Of a stretch of 64,000 nt of DNA, positions 55,975 to 64,000 are shown one piece after another. Position 1 is the first letter of the stretch. The number at the start of each line of letters is the position of its first letter. A program made the translations under genes and the position numbers. Source of the stretch: JBNNGK01 sp050268245 (GTDB lineage Bacteria; Pseudomonadota; Gammaproteobacteria; Enterobacterales; Enterobacteriaceae); the NCBI RefSeq assembly GCF_050268245.1, contig NZ_JBNNGK010000018.1, forward strand, positions 1-64,000, in the 5' to 3' direction. Under the pieces are notes generated by a model that was not told where the DNA came from, did not search any database, and was given only the letters and a program-made list of their open reading frames with translations.

Positions 55975-57573
55975 ATGCCTAAACAACGGCTGCCGATGAA
56001 ACTCAGCACTACGCTCACACTGATGGTTTCGGCCATTATCGCGTCGGTACTGTTGGTGGTTTATGCTCTGTTTTTCGTGCAGATGAATCATCAAGGGCAG
56101 GATCAATTGCGTCAAAAAGCGCTGGCGATCGCCGAAACCGTGGCGCTAGCGGATACCGTTATCCATGGCCTCCAGCAACAGCACAGCGCACACATTCAGC
56201 AGTTTGCCGAACACGTGCGCCAGAAAAATGAATTACTGTTTGTGGTGGTGCTGGATATGGCTGGCATCCGTTATTCGCACCCCAAACCGGCGTTAATCGG
56301 CCAGCATTTTATTGGCGACGATCTCGCTCCCGCACTACTGGGTAAGCCTAACAGTGCGATTAATCGGGGTACGCTGGCCCCGGCGTTGAGAGTGTTTGTG
56401 CCGGTTTATAATGCGCACCACCAGCAAATTGGCGTTGTTGCGCTCGGTATCGCGCTGGATACCGTGCAGCGCGTGGTCGCGGAAAGCCGTTGGATCATCT
56501 ACTGGACGCTGGCCTTCGCCGCGCTGGTCGGTACGCTGGGTGCCTTTTTTTTGGTGAAAGCATTGAAGCGCATTATGCTCGGCTTCGAACCTTATGAGAT
56601 TTCCAACTTATTCGAACAACGCAACGCGATGCTGCAATCGATCAAAGAAGGCGTGATTGCCGTTGATGACCAATCCCGCATTACCATTATCAACGACGAA
56701 GCAAAACGCTTGTTGCGGCAAAGCGGACCATTTGAGAATCTGCTGTTATCTTCCGCCAGCAAACACTGGCCAGCACAACTCCACCTAGCTGATGTATTGG
56801 AGAGTGGAAAACCGCAGCGCGACCGACAAATTACCTTTAATGGCAGCGAGCTGCTGACAAACACGGTGCCGGTCATTGTTAAAGGCCAAGTGATTGGTGC
56901 GATTGCCACGTTCCGCGATAAAACGGAAATCAGCCGTTTGTTACAACGCCTGAACGGTATGGCGCAATACGCAGATGCGCTACGGGTGCAATCACACGAA
57001 TTTATGAATAAGTTGCATGTTATCCTCGGGCTGTTACACATGAAAGCTTATCAGCGCCTGGAGCATTACGTTATTAGTACCGCCAGCAATTATCAGGAAG
57101 AGATTGGCACGTTATTAGGTATGATTAAATCGCCAGAGGTGGCAGGATTCCTCATCGCAAAAATCAACCGGGCGCGCGAAGCAGGCGTTGAACTGACCCT
57201 AGAAGAAGGCAGCTTACTGCCAGAAATTGATGATGCAGACATTACCCATGTGTTAATCAGCGTGCTGGGTAACTTAATTGAAAATGCCCTTGATGCTATC
57301 GACGGCGACGAAGGCCACGAAATTACGCTACGCCTCCATCATCACCGCGATCAATTACATTGTATCGTGAGTGACGACGGCCCCGGAATTGCTTCAGCCC
57401 TCAGCGCCCGTATTTTTGAACACGGCTTTTCCACTAAGGGAGCAGGACGGGGAGTTGGCTTGGCGCTAATACGCAATCATTTGGAAAAACTGGGCGGCGG
57501 TATTGATTTTGACTCCACACCGGGCGAACTGACTCAGTTTTATGTGCATATTCCCTATCAGGCTAAGAGCTGA
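55975..57573 (+). CDS. DcuS/CitA-family sensor histidine kinase
   Basis: 532-residue membrane kinase sensing external carboxylates. A first helix (about 13-34) is followed by a periplasmic Cache/PAS domain (about 40-170, with the ligand-loop type RYSHPKPALIGQHFIGDD). Then come a second helix (about 173-196), a cytoplasmic PAS (about 210-320) and the phospho-acceptor His in VQSHEFMNKLHVILGLLHMK. The ATP-binding domain has NLIENALDA, SDDGPGI and GRGVGLALI. Placed between the TRAP transporter and its response regulator, so it probably detects the transported compound. Confidence 0.92.
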   Translation: MPKQRLPMKLSTTLTLMVSAIIASVLLVVYALFFVQMNHQGQDQLRQKALAIAETVALADTVIHGLQQQHSAHIQQFAEHVRQKNELLFVVVLDMAGIRYSHPKPALIGQHFIGDDLAPALLGKPNSAINRGTLAPALRVFVPVYNAHHQQIGVVALGIALDTVQRVVAESRWIIYWTLAFAALVGTLGAFFLVKALKRIMLGFEPYEISNLFEQRNAMLQSIKEGVIAVDDQSRITIINDEAKRLLRQSGPFENLLLSSASKHWPAQLHLADVLESGKPQRDRQITFNGSELLTNTVPVIVKGQVIGAIATFRDKTEISRLLQRLNGMAQYADALRVQSHEFMNKLHVILGLLHMKAYQRLEHYVISTASNYQEEIGTLLGMIKSPEVAGFLIAKINRAREAGVELTLEEGSLLPEIDDADITHVLISVLGNLIENALDAIDGDEGHEITLRLHHHRDQLHCIVSDDGPGIASALSARIFEHGFSTKGAGRGVGLALIRNHLEKLGGGIDFDSTPGELTQFYVHIPYQAKS

Positions 57574-57577
57574 CGCT

Positions 57578-58294
57578 ATGATTAACGTTTTAATTGTCGA
57601 TGATGATCCGATGGTTGCGGAACTCAATAAATATTATCTTAGCCAGGTCAATGGCTTTCAATGTCAGGCAACGGTCGCCACCTTAGCGCAAGCCCATGCG
57701 TTGCTTATGGATGCCAACGTCAGTATCGATCTGGTGCTGCTGGATATCTATATGCAGCAAGAGAACGGTCTGGATTTACTGCCCGCGCTGCGCGAGCTAG
57801 GCGAAAAGACGGATGTCATCGTCATTTCCTCCGCCAGTGATGTCGATACGGTACAAAAAGCACTCCATTACGGCGTAGTTGACTATCTGATTAAACCTTT
57901 CCAATTCAGCCGGTTCAAACAGGCATTGAGTCATTATCAGCAACAATCGCAAATTTTGGCGCAACGTGAATTTTGCGCCCAGTCCGATGTCGATAATCTG
58001 CTACGCCGTCCCCCCACCGGCAAAGAAAACCAAAAGTTACCAAAAGGGCTGACCAACATTACCCTCAGCACGGTATGTGAGTGGATCGACCAACAGCACG
58101 ATACCGAGTTTTCCACCGATAATTTAGCCAACGCCATTGGTATATCACGGGTATCATGCCGGAAATACCTGATTTATTTATCTGATGTGGGGATTCTCGC
58201 CACACGTATTCTGTATGGCACCACAGGACGGCCGGTGTATCTCTATCAACTCAAAGCGGATGCGCGTGCACTGCTGCAAACCTATTGCCGCTAA
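57578..58294 (+). CDS. DcuR/CitB-family response regulator
   Basis: 238-residue regulator: receiver domain with acidic pocket DDDP, phospho-acceptor Asp in LVLLDIYMQ (about 56) and the Lys in LIKPFQ (about 108). A C-terminal helix-turn-helix follows (TDNLANAIGISRVSCRKYLIYL). ATG at 57578 lies four bases after the kinase stop. Closest to the DcuR/CitB type. The upstream TRAP operon is the most likely target. Confidence 0.92.
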   Translation: MINVLIVDDDPMVAELNKYYLSQVNGFQCQATVATLAQAHALLMDANVSIDLVLLDIYMQQENGLDLLPALRELGEKTDVIVISSASDVDTVQKALHYGVVDYLIKPFQFSRFKQALSHYQQQSQILAQREFCAQSDVDNLLRRPPTGKENQKLPKGLTNITLSTVCEWIDQQHDTEFSTDNLANAIGISRVSCRKYLIYLSDVGILATRILYGTTGRPVYLYQLKADARALLQTYCR

Positions 58295-58619
58295 CCCCTC
58301 TTTCTGCGGCAAAGGCGTCTTTGCCGTGATAACCCGATCACTTTCCCACTCCCGCGCCTATTAACGCCGATGTTCACGCTTAACCGTTTTTTTTAGCGAT
58401 TTATACTGTGTTTTTTCAAAAAACGGTATGTAAGCCTGCTTAATGTTTTCATGGTAATTGATTAGATATATAACAGTAATATTTTAAAGCATACAACCTA
58501 ATCGTTAAAAGCCAGTAAAATTAGCCAACAAAAAAATTTATCATACTGTTTTTAAACATATAAAAAACAGCTTGGTTTTTTATGCGTCTTTGAATCAAAA
58601 AAAAATACTTAAAAAAAAT

Positions 58620-58649
58620 TTGATCATAAGCGTGATCTAGGTCTAACTT
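58620..58649 (+). promoter_or_regulatory. Probable promoter and operator of unit 1
   Basis: -35-like TTGATC, 18 bases, -10-like TAACTT. Overlapping it is the inverted repeat GATCA-TAAGCG-TGATC (58622-58637). The same arrangement with the same spacing is kept in unit 2, although the flanks have diverged, which suggests the palindrome is a regulator site. Confidence 0.55.
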
Positions 58650-58704
58650 TATTGACGGGAGCGGCTTACTCAGGCAAAGAAATGCCCTATATCGCTGCCA
58701 CACT

Positions 58705-58862
58705 CTCGTAACCTTTTAGGAGTAGATAAAGTTAAAAATAGTGTGAAAAGCTGAACCGATCGTGTGTCGTACTTTGCTGACGCCACCGTTAACCACACGA
58801 TCAAGACTCATCAAGGATGTTGTGGATGCAGTAATCATGAGCGGTGGCCACGGCTGAAAGGC
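58705..58862 (+). pseudogene. Remnant of the phasin-like gene in unit 1
   Basis: Aligns with the first third of the gene at 60482. AAAAATAGTGTG matches AAAAATGTGGTTG, the block CCACCGTTAA is identical, and GATGTTGTGGATGCAGT matches GGCGTAGTTGATGCCGT. The start codon is missing and stops are in frame (AGCTGA). The rest of the gene is deleted. No protein can be made. Confidence 0.75.
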
Positions 58863-59052
58863 ATCACAACTCACGCCTGCGATAAGTTGGCAAGATAGCA
58901 TTAACGATTTAATAAAACGGCCGCTTTATGTCGTTGGTATCGCGACCGTAAAATAATTGAAATGCCATTAATCTCTGCATCATTGTCAGGAATTTGTTTT
59001 GCCATGTGTAAATGGCAAGTATGACGTGATTTTTATTAATAGGGGGTGGAAA

Positions 59053-59892
59053 ATGAAACCGGAAACAGACATTATTCGCGTCGGCGAATGGAATATCTAT
59101 GTGGAGCGATATATTTACCCAGGTATTACTGAATCGGTTATATGTGTCAATGGATCATTCTCGACGACATTATCCTTCCGTAATTGTGTCAAAAGCCTAA
59201 AAAATAGTATGAATGTTATTTTATTTGATCTTCCTTTTATCGGTAAGTCTCGACCACACAATCAATTGAGCCGTCTATTGCCAAAATCCGAAGAAGTCAC
59301 CATTCTGAACCATTTGATTGAGCGTTATCAACCCACCTCTATTCTTTCCTTATCTTGGGGGGGCGTCGCCACGTTAATGGCCTTATCAACGCGCCCATGC
59401 TCGATTAGAAAAGCGATTGTGGCCTCTTTCTCGACCCGAATTACACCCGCCATGCGCAGTTTTATCGCAAGTGCCAAAACTTTGCTGGATGAAGGTAAAA
59501 ATAACGAAATCGCAACATTACTGAATAATGAGCTCGGCAAATATTTGCCAGGCTTACTCCGGCAGGTTAATCATGAACATATTAAAAACCTTGATCAAGA
59601 AGCATACCGTCAGGCCAGTTTTCATATCGAACAAATCTCTGCATTGTGTCATGAAGACTATCTCGATATCTTCCACAATATCGAGACACCGATTATGTTC
59701 ATTAATGGTGAACGAGATGAATACACTACGCCGGAAGATATTCGTAATATAGAAAACGATATTCAGAACTGTGAGTTTATTACCGTTCCAGAAACCGGTC
59801 ACTTTCTCGATATGGAAAGCCGCTCAGCTTCACAATGCGTCGGCAGATTTCTTAACAACTACTTTTTGTTAGGAAATGCCGTGGCGTCCTGA
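59053..59892 (+). CDS. RhlA-like 3-(3-hydroxyalkanoyloxy)alkanoate synthase, copy 1
   Basis: 279-residue alpha/beta hydrolase close to Pseudomonas RhlA, which joins two 3-hydroxyacyl-ACP molecules to HAA, the lipid part of rhamnolipids. Shared features are ICVNGSFSTTLSFRNC, VILFDLPFIGKSRPHNQ, the nucleophile in LSWGGVATLMALS (Ser about 103), the acid in FINGERDEYTTPED and the His in GHFLDMES. The family-specific NNELGKYLPGLL and ASFHIEQISAL are also kept. The start at 59053 has GGGGGT upstream. The longer frame adds 18 codons without support. No RhlB or RhlC nearby. Confidence 0.85.
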   Translation: MKPETDIIRVGEWNIYVERYIYPGITESVICVNGSFSTTLSFRNCVKSLKNSMNVILFDLPFIGKSRPHNQLSRLLPKSEEVTILNHLIERYQPTSILSLSWGGVATLMALSTRPCSIRKAIVASFSTRITPAMRSFIASAKTLLDEGKNNEIATLLNNELGKYLPGLLRQVNHEHIKNLDQEAYRQASFHIEQISALCHEDYLDIFHNIETPIMFINGERDEYTTPEDIRNIENDIQNCEFITVPETGHFLDMESRSASQCVGRFLNNYFLLGNAVAS

Positions 59893-60372
59893 GTGCCACA
59901 AAATACCCGCGATTAAGGGCGGCGCTCATTACCGTCTGCCTTATGATTCCAGCTTCTGTACGCCTACAGCAGTACCCTCACCAATCAGAAATGGGACGTT
60001 GGTCGGGGTGATGACATCAGCATAATCCGCGGGCTCTCATGGCAACAACACACAGCGGCCTTACAAACGGCCCTCGCAAACCTCAGCTTGCTGGCCTGAC
60101 AGTGACGATATTGTCAACACACTCTACGGGTCGCGTTATAGCGATTTACACTGCGCTTTTCCATAAAATTGGCTTCTCACTCTGCGTAATATTTACTTCA
60201 TAATTAATAAAAAAATTAACAGTGAAAAGCGAATGCATATAGAACTAATCCTAAAAAAATAACTCATCGGATGAGGCGGTGTGTGGTATTAATTATCTGT
60301 TTCTTATAGATTTACTTAAATAAATGACGCTATACCCTCTTTTTTATCGCGGAATAAACACTTAATTAAAAT

Positions 60373-60402
60373 TTGATCAAAAACGTGATCAGGTTCTAAC
60401 TT
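60373..60402 (+). promoter_or_regulatory. Probable promoter and operator of unit 2
   Basis: TTGATC, 18 bases, TAACTT, with the inverted repeat GATCA-AAAACG-TGATC at 60375-60390. Same geometry as unit 1. Confidence 0.55.
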
Positions 60403-60481
60403 TACTCATGACGTCGCGCTGGCTCAGGCTGACGCACTCACTTCACTACTTAAGTATTTCTGCAAAATATCAGGATAATTT

Positions 60482-60949
60482 ATGGCCGAAAATATCGTGA
60501 AAAATGTGGTTGATAGCGTATCCACTTTTGTTGATTCCACCGTTAACAGTGGCACAAACGCAATCGATGGCGTAGTTGATGCCGTGACCTCTGGTTCAGG
60601 CGGGTTATGGGGGCTGCTAAAGGGCGTTGGCGTAAGCGTCGGTGATTTGGTGCACGACGTGACTAAGTCCGTACTGGATCTGGTCAGCGATCTTACCCAG
60701 ACAGTCGGTAATTTGGCGGACAACATTACCGAGATCGTTGATCATGCGCTCGATAAAATCGCTGACACCACCGATGTAATTAGTCACACCACCGAGGGCG
60801 TAACCAGCACCTCCGTCGACACAACCGATCAACTCATCGCCATACTGCAACAAACTGGCAATGAAACCGTGACCGAAAGCTCGCCAGCCGTGCTAGAAGT
60901 GAATGGCGTGGTTGCCGCCACCGACAGCGCCTTGTCTCACGCTATCTAG
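60482..60949 (+). CDS. Phasin-like amphipathic protein between two rhlA-like genes
   Basis: 155 residues with strongly biased composition: rich in Val, Asp, Thr, Ser and Leu, with no Cys, Arg or Tyr, one Trp, one Phe and one Pro. Repeated short amphipathic segments (VVDSVSTFVDSTV, LVHDVTKSVLDLVSDLTQTV, LADNITEIVDHALDKIAD) surround a Gly-rich hinge (GSGGLWGLLKGVGVSVGD, about 38-55). No signal peptide or true membrane helix. This looks like a phasin, apolipoprotein or LEA-like lipid-surface protein, but no family is recognised. AGGATAA precedes the ATG. It precedes the second rhlA-like gene by 150 bases under one probable promoter, so a role in HAA handling is inferred. Confidence 0.7.
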   Translation: MAENIVKNVVDSVSTFVDSTVNSGTNAIDGVVDAVTSGSGGLWGLLKGVGVSVGDLVHDVTKSVLDLVSDLTQTVGNLADNITEIVDHALDKIADTTDVISHTTEGVTSTSVDTTDQLIAILQQTGNETVTESSPAVLEVNGVVAATDSALSHAI

Positions 60950-61099
60950 CATCGCCTTCACTTGAGCCGTTGGCAAATCGAGTTTGAGCACGGCAACAAA
61001 TAATAGAAAAACAATAAGTATCGGCATTGTTTGCTGGGGATTTATTTTGCCACATTGGCATGGCAAGTATCACTTAATTTGTATTAATGGGGGTGGGAA

Positions 61100-61939
61100 A
61101 TGAAACCGGAAACAGGCATTGTTCGCGTCGGCGAATGGCAAATCTATGTAGAGCGATATAACTATCCTGGCGTAACGGAATCCGTTATCTGTGTTAATGG
61201 TGCGCTATCGACGACATTGGCATTCCGCAATTGTGTTAAAAGCTTTAAAAATCGCGTTAACGTGATTTTATTTGATCTCCCTTTCATCGGAAAATCACGG
61301 CCACACAACCAGTTGAACCGACCATTACCGAAGAGTGAGGAGGTTCTCATTCTAAATAGCCTGATAGAGCATTATCAACCCGCCTATATTCTCTCTGTTT
61401 CATGGGGAGGATTGGCAGCTTTAATGGCATTATCGGCCCGCCCTTCTTCGATTCGAAAAGCCGTAGTGGCTTCGTTCTCAACCCGTATTACACCGGCGAT
61501 GCACAATTATATTGAGCGCGCCAAGGTTCTGTTGGATGAAGGAAAAAACCACGAGGTGGCCACACTACTTAATGACGAAGTCGGTAAATATTTACCGGGC
61601 TTGCTGAAACAGGCCAACCATGAACACATTAAAAACCTTGATCAGGAAACATATCGGCAGGCCAGCTTCCATATTGGACAAATATCGTCGTTATGCCATA
61701 AAGATTACATCGATATTTTCCGTAAAATTGAAACCCCCATTATGTTCATGAACGGTGAGCGCGATGAATATACCACGCCAGACGATATTCGCGATATGGG
61801 TAACTATATTCAGGACTGTGAGTTTATTACTATTCCTGAGGCCGGTCATTTTCTCGATATGGAAAGCCGCCCGGCCGCACAATACGTCGGTCAATTACTT
61901 AATAGCTACTTCTTTGTAGAAAAAGCCATGGCCTCTTGA
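61100..61939 (+). CDS. RhlA-like 3-(3-hydroxyalkanoyloxy)alkanoate synthase, copy 2
   Basis: 279 residues, gap-free alignment with copy 1 and similar resemblance to RhlA. Nucleophile elbow VSWGGLAALMALS, acid in FMNGERDEYTTPDD, His in GHFLDMES. Differences from copy 1 are scattered, mostly conservative, and spare all catalytic positions, indicating selection on both. Start at the ATG preceded by GGGGGTGGG. Substrate chain length may differ between the two, which sequence alone does not show. Confidence 0.85.
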   Translation: MKPETGIVRVGEWQIYVERYNYPGVTESVICVNGALSTTLAFRNCVKSFKNRVNVILFDLPFIGKSRPHNQLNRPLPKSEEVLILNSLIEHYQPAYILSVSWGGLAALMALSARPSSIRKAVVASFSTRITPAMHNYIERAKVLLDEGKNHEVATLLNDEVGKYLPGLLKQANHEHIKNLDQETYRQASFHIGQISSLCHKDYIDIFRKIETPIMFMNGERDEYTTPDDIRDMGNYIQDCEFITIPEAGHFLDMESRPAAQYVGQLLNSYFFVEKAMAS

Positions 61940-62017
61940 TCGTTGCCCCCCCTCCTTTCAGGCCTGGCAGCGCTGCCCGGCCGAGGCAGGCGGCGATCGA
62001 TATTCAAACGCTCGCGT

Positions 62018-62440
62018 TTAATCCCATTCAATCTTGCCGCACAATGCCGGTTCGTTTTTAAATGTTTGCTGGCTATCATCCCACTTCAGGTTACCCGTGA
62101 AGCCAGGCGGCATGCATACTGAATTGTGTTCATATGAACGGCGATATTTACCAGAACGATGAGAGCGATCATCGGGCCTGTCACCCAGCATCTGTTCGCG
62201 TTGACGCCGCCGCTGGCTATCTGCCAATTCCTGCTGCCTTTCTTGTTGAATGGCGCGTTCATTATCGCGAGCCAGTTTCTCCGCATTCCAAATTTGATGA
62301 CGAGGTAAACTGTGTTTTTCCTGCGCTCCCGAAGACAACGCCTGCTCGTTGGGTTCCGCCGGATGAAATTGTAAATCAATCTGAGCGGATGCCACAGCCG
62401 GCCATAATACCGCCATACACAGCGGAAATATCCGTTTCAT
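62018..62440 (-). CDS. Secreted hypothetical protein (140 aa)
   Basis: 140-residue exported protein: a signal peptide ending VASAQ, then a Gln/Arg/Glu-rich helical stretch (about 60-95, RAIQQERQQELADSQRRRQREQ). A C-terminal part with two cysteines follows (SVCMPPGFTGNL and PALCGKIEWD), which could form a disulfide. AGGAG precedes the ATG at 62440. Family not recognised. Confidence 0.6.
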   Translation of the reverse strand: MKRIFPLCMAVLWPAVASAQIDLQFHPAEPNEQALSSGAQEKHSLPRHQIWNAEKLARDNERAIQQERQQELADSQRRRQREQMLGDRPDDRSHRSGKYRRSYEHNSVCMPPGFTGNLKWDDSQQTFKNEPALCGKIEWD

Positions 62441-62513
62441 TTCCCTACTCCTAATTTTTACAACGGTGAAAGATAAGTTTCCTATATCCCATGACAATCA
62501 CGCTGGCAATCAT

Positions 62514-62726
62514 TTAAATCAGCGCGTCGGGAATGGGTAACGGGTCATTTTCTTCTTTATTATTCTCCGCAGTGAGCGTATCCCATAATTGGTGTACTAA
62601 ACCCTTTAATTTTTTTTGAAATGTAATCGGTACGGTTTCATTGTTAACTTGTTCCGCACTGTTAGCCAATACGCTATTACTGCTGATAACGATCGCGAAT
62701 AGACCAATGAACATTCCTTTTTTCAC
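62514..62726 (-). CDS. Small secreted protein (70 aa)
   Basis: 70 residues begun at GTG with AGAGG six bases upstream. A signal peptide (about 1-22, ending VLANS) and a short mature part (VPITFQKKLKGLVHQLWDTLTA then an acidic tail) are visible. Function unknown. Same direction as the preceding secreted protein gene, 73 bases ahead of it, so they may be cotranscribed. Confidence 0.6.
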   Translation of the reverse strand: MKKGMFIGLFAIVISSNSVLANSAEQVNNETVPITFQKKLKGLVHQLWDTLTAENNKEENDPLPIPDALI

Positions 62727-62883
62727 AAATAACCTCTGTCATTGCCAAACTATACTCGATATAAGAATGGATTCACCAAGGTGTAACCGCACAATATTAC
62801 GAAAAATGCCAATAAATACGGTGGGGGTTATAACGCTGTCAAAGCTACTCGCCGCCATCACCGTGAGCGAATAGCCAATTGCC

Positions 62884-63009
62884 TATCCCCTTCATACTTC
62901 ACGTTGCTTGGGTGTTGGCTGCCTTCCTTCACCCTCGTCACATAGTTAGCTATGCTCCCAGGGACTCATTCAGTTGCCGCCTACAGGCAACTCGAATTAT
63001 CTTGGGTAT
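62884..63009 (+). repeat. Dispersed palindromic repeat, copy 2
   Basis: About 125 bases matching the reverse complement of 34315-34439. Ends TATCCCCTTCATACTTCACG and CGAATTATCTTGGGTAT are partly inverted. A second copy of the tail (CTTGAAATATGACGGTAT) follows at 63016-63033. Typical intergenic palindromic element of Yersiniaceae. Confidence 0.7.
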
Positions 63010-63061
63010 TTACAGCTTGAAATATGACGGTATTAGCCGTTCAAATTAGCAGATGAATGCT

Positions 63062-63280
63062 TTACTGCGCGTCGTCATCCGCTTGCCAAGTTAACAGATC
63101 GCCTGGTTGACACTGTAAAATCCGACAGATTTTATCCAACGTTTCCAAGCGCACCCCCTTCACTTTGCCATTTTTCAGCAACGAGAGGTTTTGTTCAGTA
63201 ATCCCTACCTGTTCTGCCAATTCTTTTGAGCGCATCTTCCTTTTGGCCAACATGACATCAAGACTTACAATTATCGCCAC
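63062..63280 (-). CDS. XRE-family (Cro/CI type) transcriptional regulator
   Basis: 72-residue helix-turn-helix protein, mostly KELAEQVGITEQNLSLLKNGKVKGVRLETLDKICRILQCQPGDLL, of the YozG-like group. Start is GTG at 63280. An ATG eight codons later is possible. It lies seven bases after the DUF2975 gene, a standard pair in many bacteria. Confidence 0.85.
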   Translation of the reverse strand: MAIIVSLDVMLAKRKMRSKELAEQVGITEQNLSLLKNGKVKGVRLETLDKICRILQCQPGDLLTWQADDDAQ

Positions 63281-63287
63281 TCTATTC

Positions 63288-63851
63288 TCACACGAAAGAA
63301 AGCTGTTCTTCGTTCAGTCGCAGTGCCTCTAAAAAAACCCGGCTAAAGACCAGCACAGCGCAGCCAATGATCAGCGAACGTATCGATTCACTGTTGATGC
63401 CGTAATAAACGATCAGCATCAATTTTCCGCCAGCAGTGAGCACCATGACTTGCAGCATACTGGCAAGCGATGGGAACACGACGTCGACAATCAGTAGGAT
63501 ACCAATAATTTGTAGTAAAAGCATATTGTTGCGCTGCCAGACATTGCCGCGATAGAACTGATAAAACAACCCTGCACCGCACAGTAACGCGCAGTAATAC
63601 GGTAAATAATAAAAAATATCCAGCGCCAAGGTCGCGGCTATCGCCCAGCGCTGCTGCGGTATCGCATAGGCCTTAAGCTCAGGATACGTCTCGCGATAAC
63701 CGTCAATAATGGCTTGGTAAGCCTCATGTTTGAACCAACTTTGTAGTATCACAAACATTTCAACCGCAGTGCTCATGATCAGCATCGCCATAATCAACAA
63801 ACAGAGACAACGAACATAGAGGGGTAAAAGCATCCGAGGTGCGGTGACCAT
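63288..63851 (-). CDS. DUF2975 membrane protein
   Basis: 187-residue inner-membrane protein with four helices and a soluble loop (about 40-80, HEAYQAIIDGYRETYPELKAYA). It resembles DUF2975, which is regularly encoded with a small XRE regulator. Start ATG at 63851 with AAGGA nine bases upstream. The longer frame to 63914 is less likely. Function unknown. Confidence 0.75.
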   Translation of the reverse strand: MVTAPRMLLPLYVRCLCLLIMAMLIMSTAVEMFVILQSWFKHEAYQAIIDGYRETYPELKAYAIPQQRWAIAATLALDIFYYLPYYCALLCGAGLFYQFYRGNVWQRNNMLLLQIIGILLIVDVVFPSLASMLQVMVLTAGGKLMLIVYYGINSESIRSLIIGCAVLVFSRVFLEALRLNEEQLSFV

Positions 63852-64000
63852 GAGCAATACTATCCTTAACAAACAATAATAACTTATCGTAAAACGATAA
63901 TTTATTACTGTCAATAATCATATTGCCGCTATCATTAACCAAACGTATACAAAACCGCGCCTACACCGCTTAGTTCTGTTCAGACACCAACACCGCCAAC

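Larger units (their letters stand above)
58395..59892 (+). repeat. Tandem duplication, unit 1 (promoter, gene remnant, rhlA-like gene)
   Basis: This unit aligns with 60140-61939: AGCGATTTAYACTG at the left edge, the inverted repeat and CTAACTTTA box near 58620/60373, GGCTTACTCAGGC against GGCTGGCTCAGGC, and the stretch before the hydrolase gene. The hydrolase genes themselves align end to end. The units differ mainly in that the middle gene is ruined here. Confidence 0.85.
60140..61939 (+). repeat. Tandem duplication, unit 2 (promoter, phasin-like gene, rhlA-like gene)
   Basis: Direct repeat of 58395-59892, longer because the middle gene is intact. Divergence between the units in non-coding parts is high, so the duplication is not recent, whereas both hydrolase genes stay open and aligned without gaps. 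Confidence 0.85.

Noticed and set aside
58521..58703. 60-codon minus-strand frame in the AT-rich stretch before the duplication
   Set aside because: AT-rich chance frame overlapping the conserved promoter box.

Overview
The window is a chromosomal segment of a member of the Enterobacterales, most like Serratia and its relatives in the Yersiniaceae. The evidence is the conserved block prc-proQ-msrC / letA-letB-rsmF ... yebV at the left end, enterobacterial tsx, puu and yddG genes, and several cargo modules typical of Serratia-like genomes. The species cannot be fixed from the sequence alone. I saw no rRNA, tRNA, CRISPR array, intact insertion sequence or prophage.

Layout: 0-9 kb is core (protease Prc, RNA chaperone ProQ, methionine sulfoxide reductase MsrC, the LetAB lipid-transport pair, 16S rRNA methyltransferase RsmF). 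At 9.5-15.2 kb a complete archaic (Csu-type) chaperone-usher pilus operon sits between rsmF and yebV. At 15.6-17.4 kb are small accessory genes: a C39-like peptidase overlapping an ASCH protein, two tiny membrane proteins and a YmgB-like protein. At 17.5-21 kb a 2-hydroxycarboxylate transporter is divergent from pckA. At 21.3-24.5 kb a class-3 lipase, probably a type VI secretion effector, overlaps its probable lipoprotein immunity gene, and a decayed chimeric copy of the pair lies beside them. At 25-29 kb is a non-PTS sucrose regulon (cscB-cscA, cscR). At 29-34 kb is the lower half of histidine degradation by the HutF/HutG route. At 34.5-40.2 kb are scattered single genes (D-aminopeptidase, periplasmic chorismate mutase, CigR-like protein, lipoprotein, Tsx). 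At 40-48.6 kb are yddG and the putrescine (puu) regulon without puuE. At 48.7-52 kb are an SDR enzyme, a universal stress protein, a ToxR-like membrane regulator and a MerR/DUF2938 pair. At 52.6-58.3 kb a TAXI-type TRAP transporter is followed by a DcuS/DcuR-like two-component system.

The most interesting part is 58.4-62 kb, a tandem duplication. Each unit carries a promoter with the same inverted repeat and ends in an RhlA homologue, the enzyme that joins two 3-hydroxyacyl chains into the biosurfactant precursor HAA. The second unit also encodes a 155-residue, Val/Asp/Thr-rich protein without Cys, Arg or Tyr that looks like an amphipathic, phasin-like protein. The first unit keeps only a ruined remnant of that gene. 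No RhlB or RhlC glycosyltransferase is present. This suggests an HAA-type lipid surfactant locus with an undescribed accessory protein.

The window as a whole is rich in nutrient uptake (sucrose, histidine intermediates, putrescine, carboxylates, nucleosides), with surface and competition functions inserted between core genes. The far right end has small secreted proteins, an XRE/DUF2975 pair and one of two copies of a dispersed palindromic repeat.
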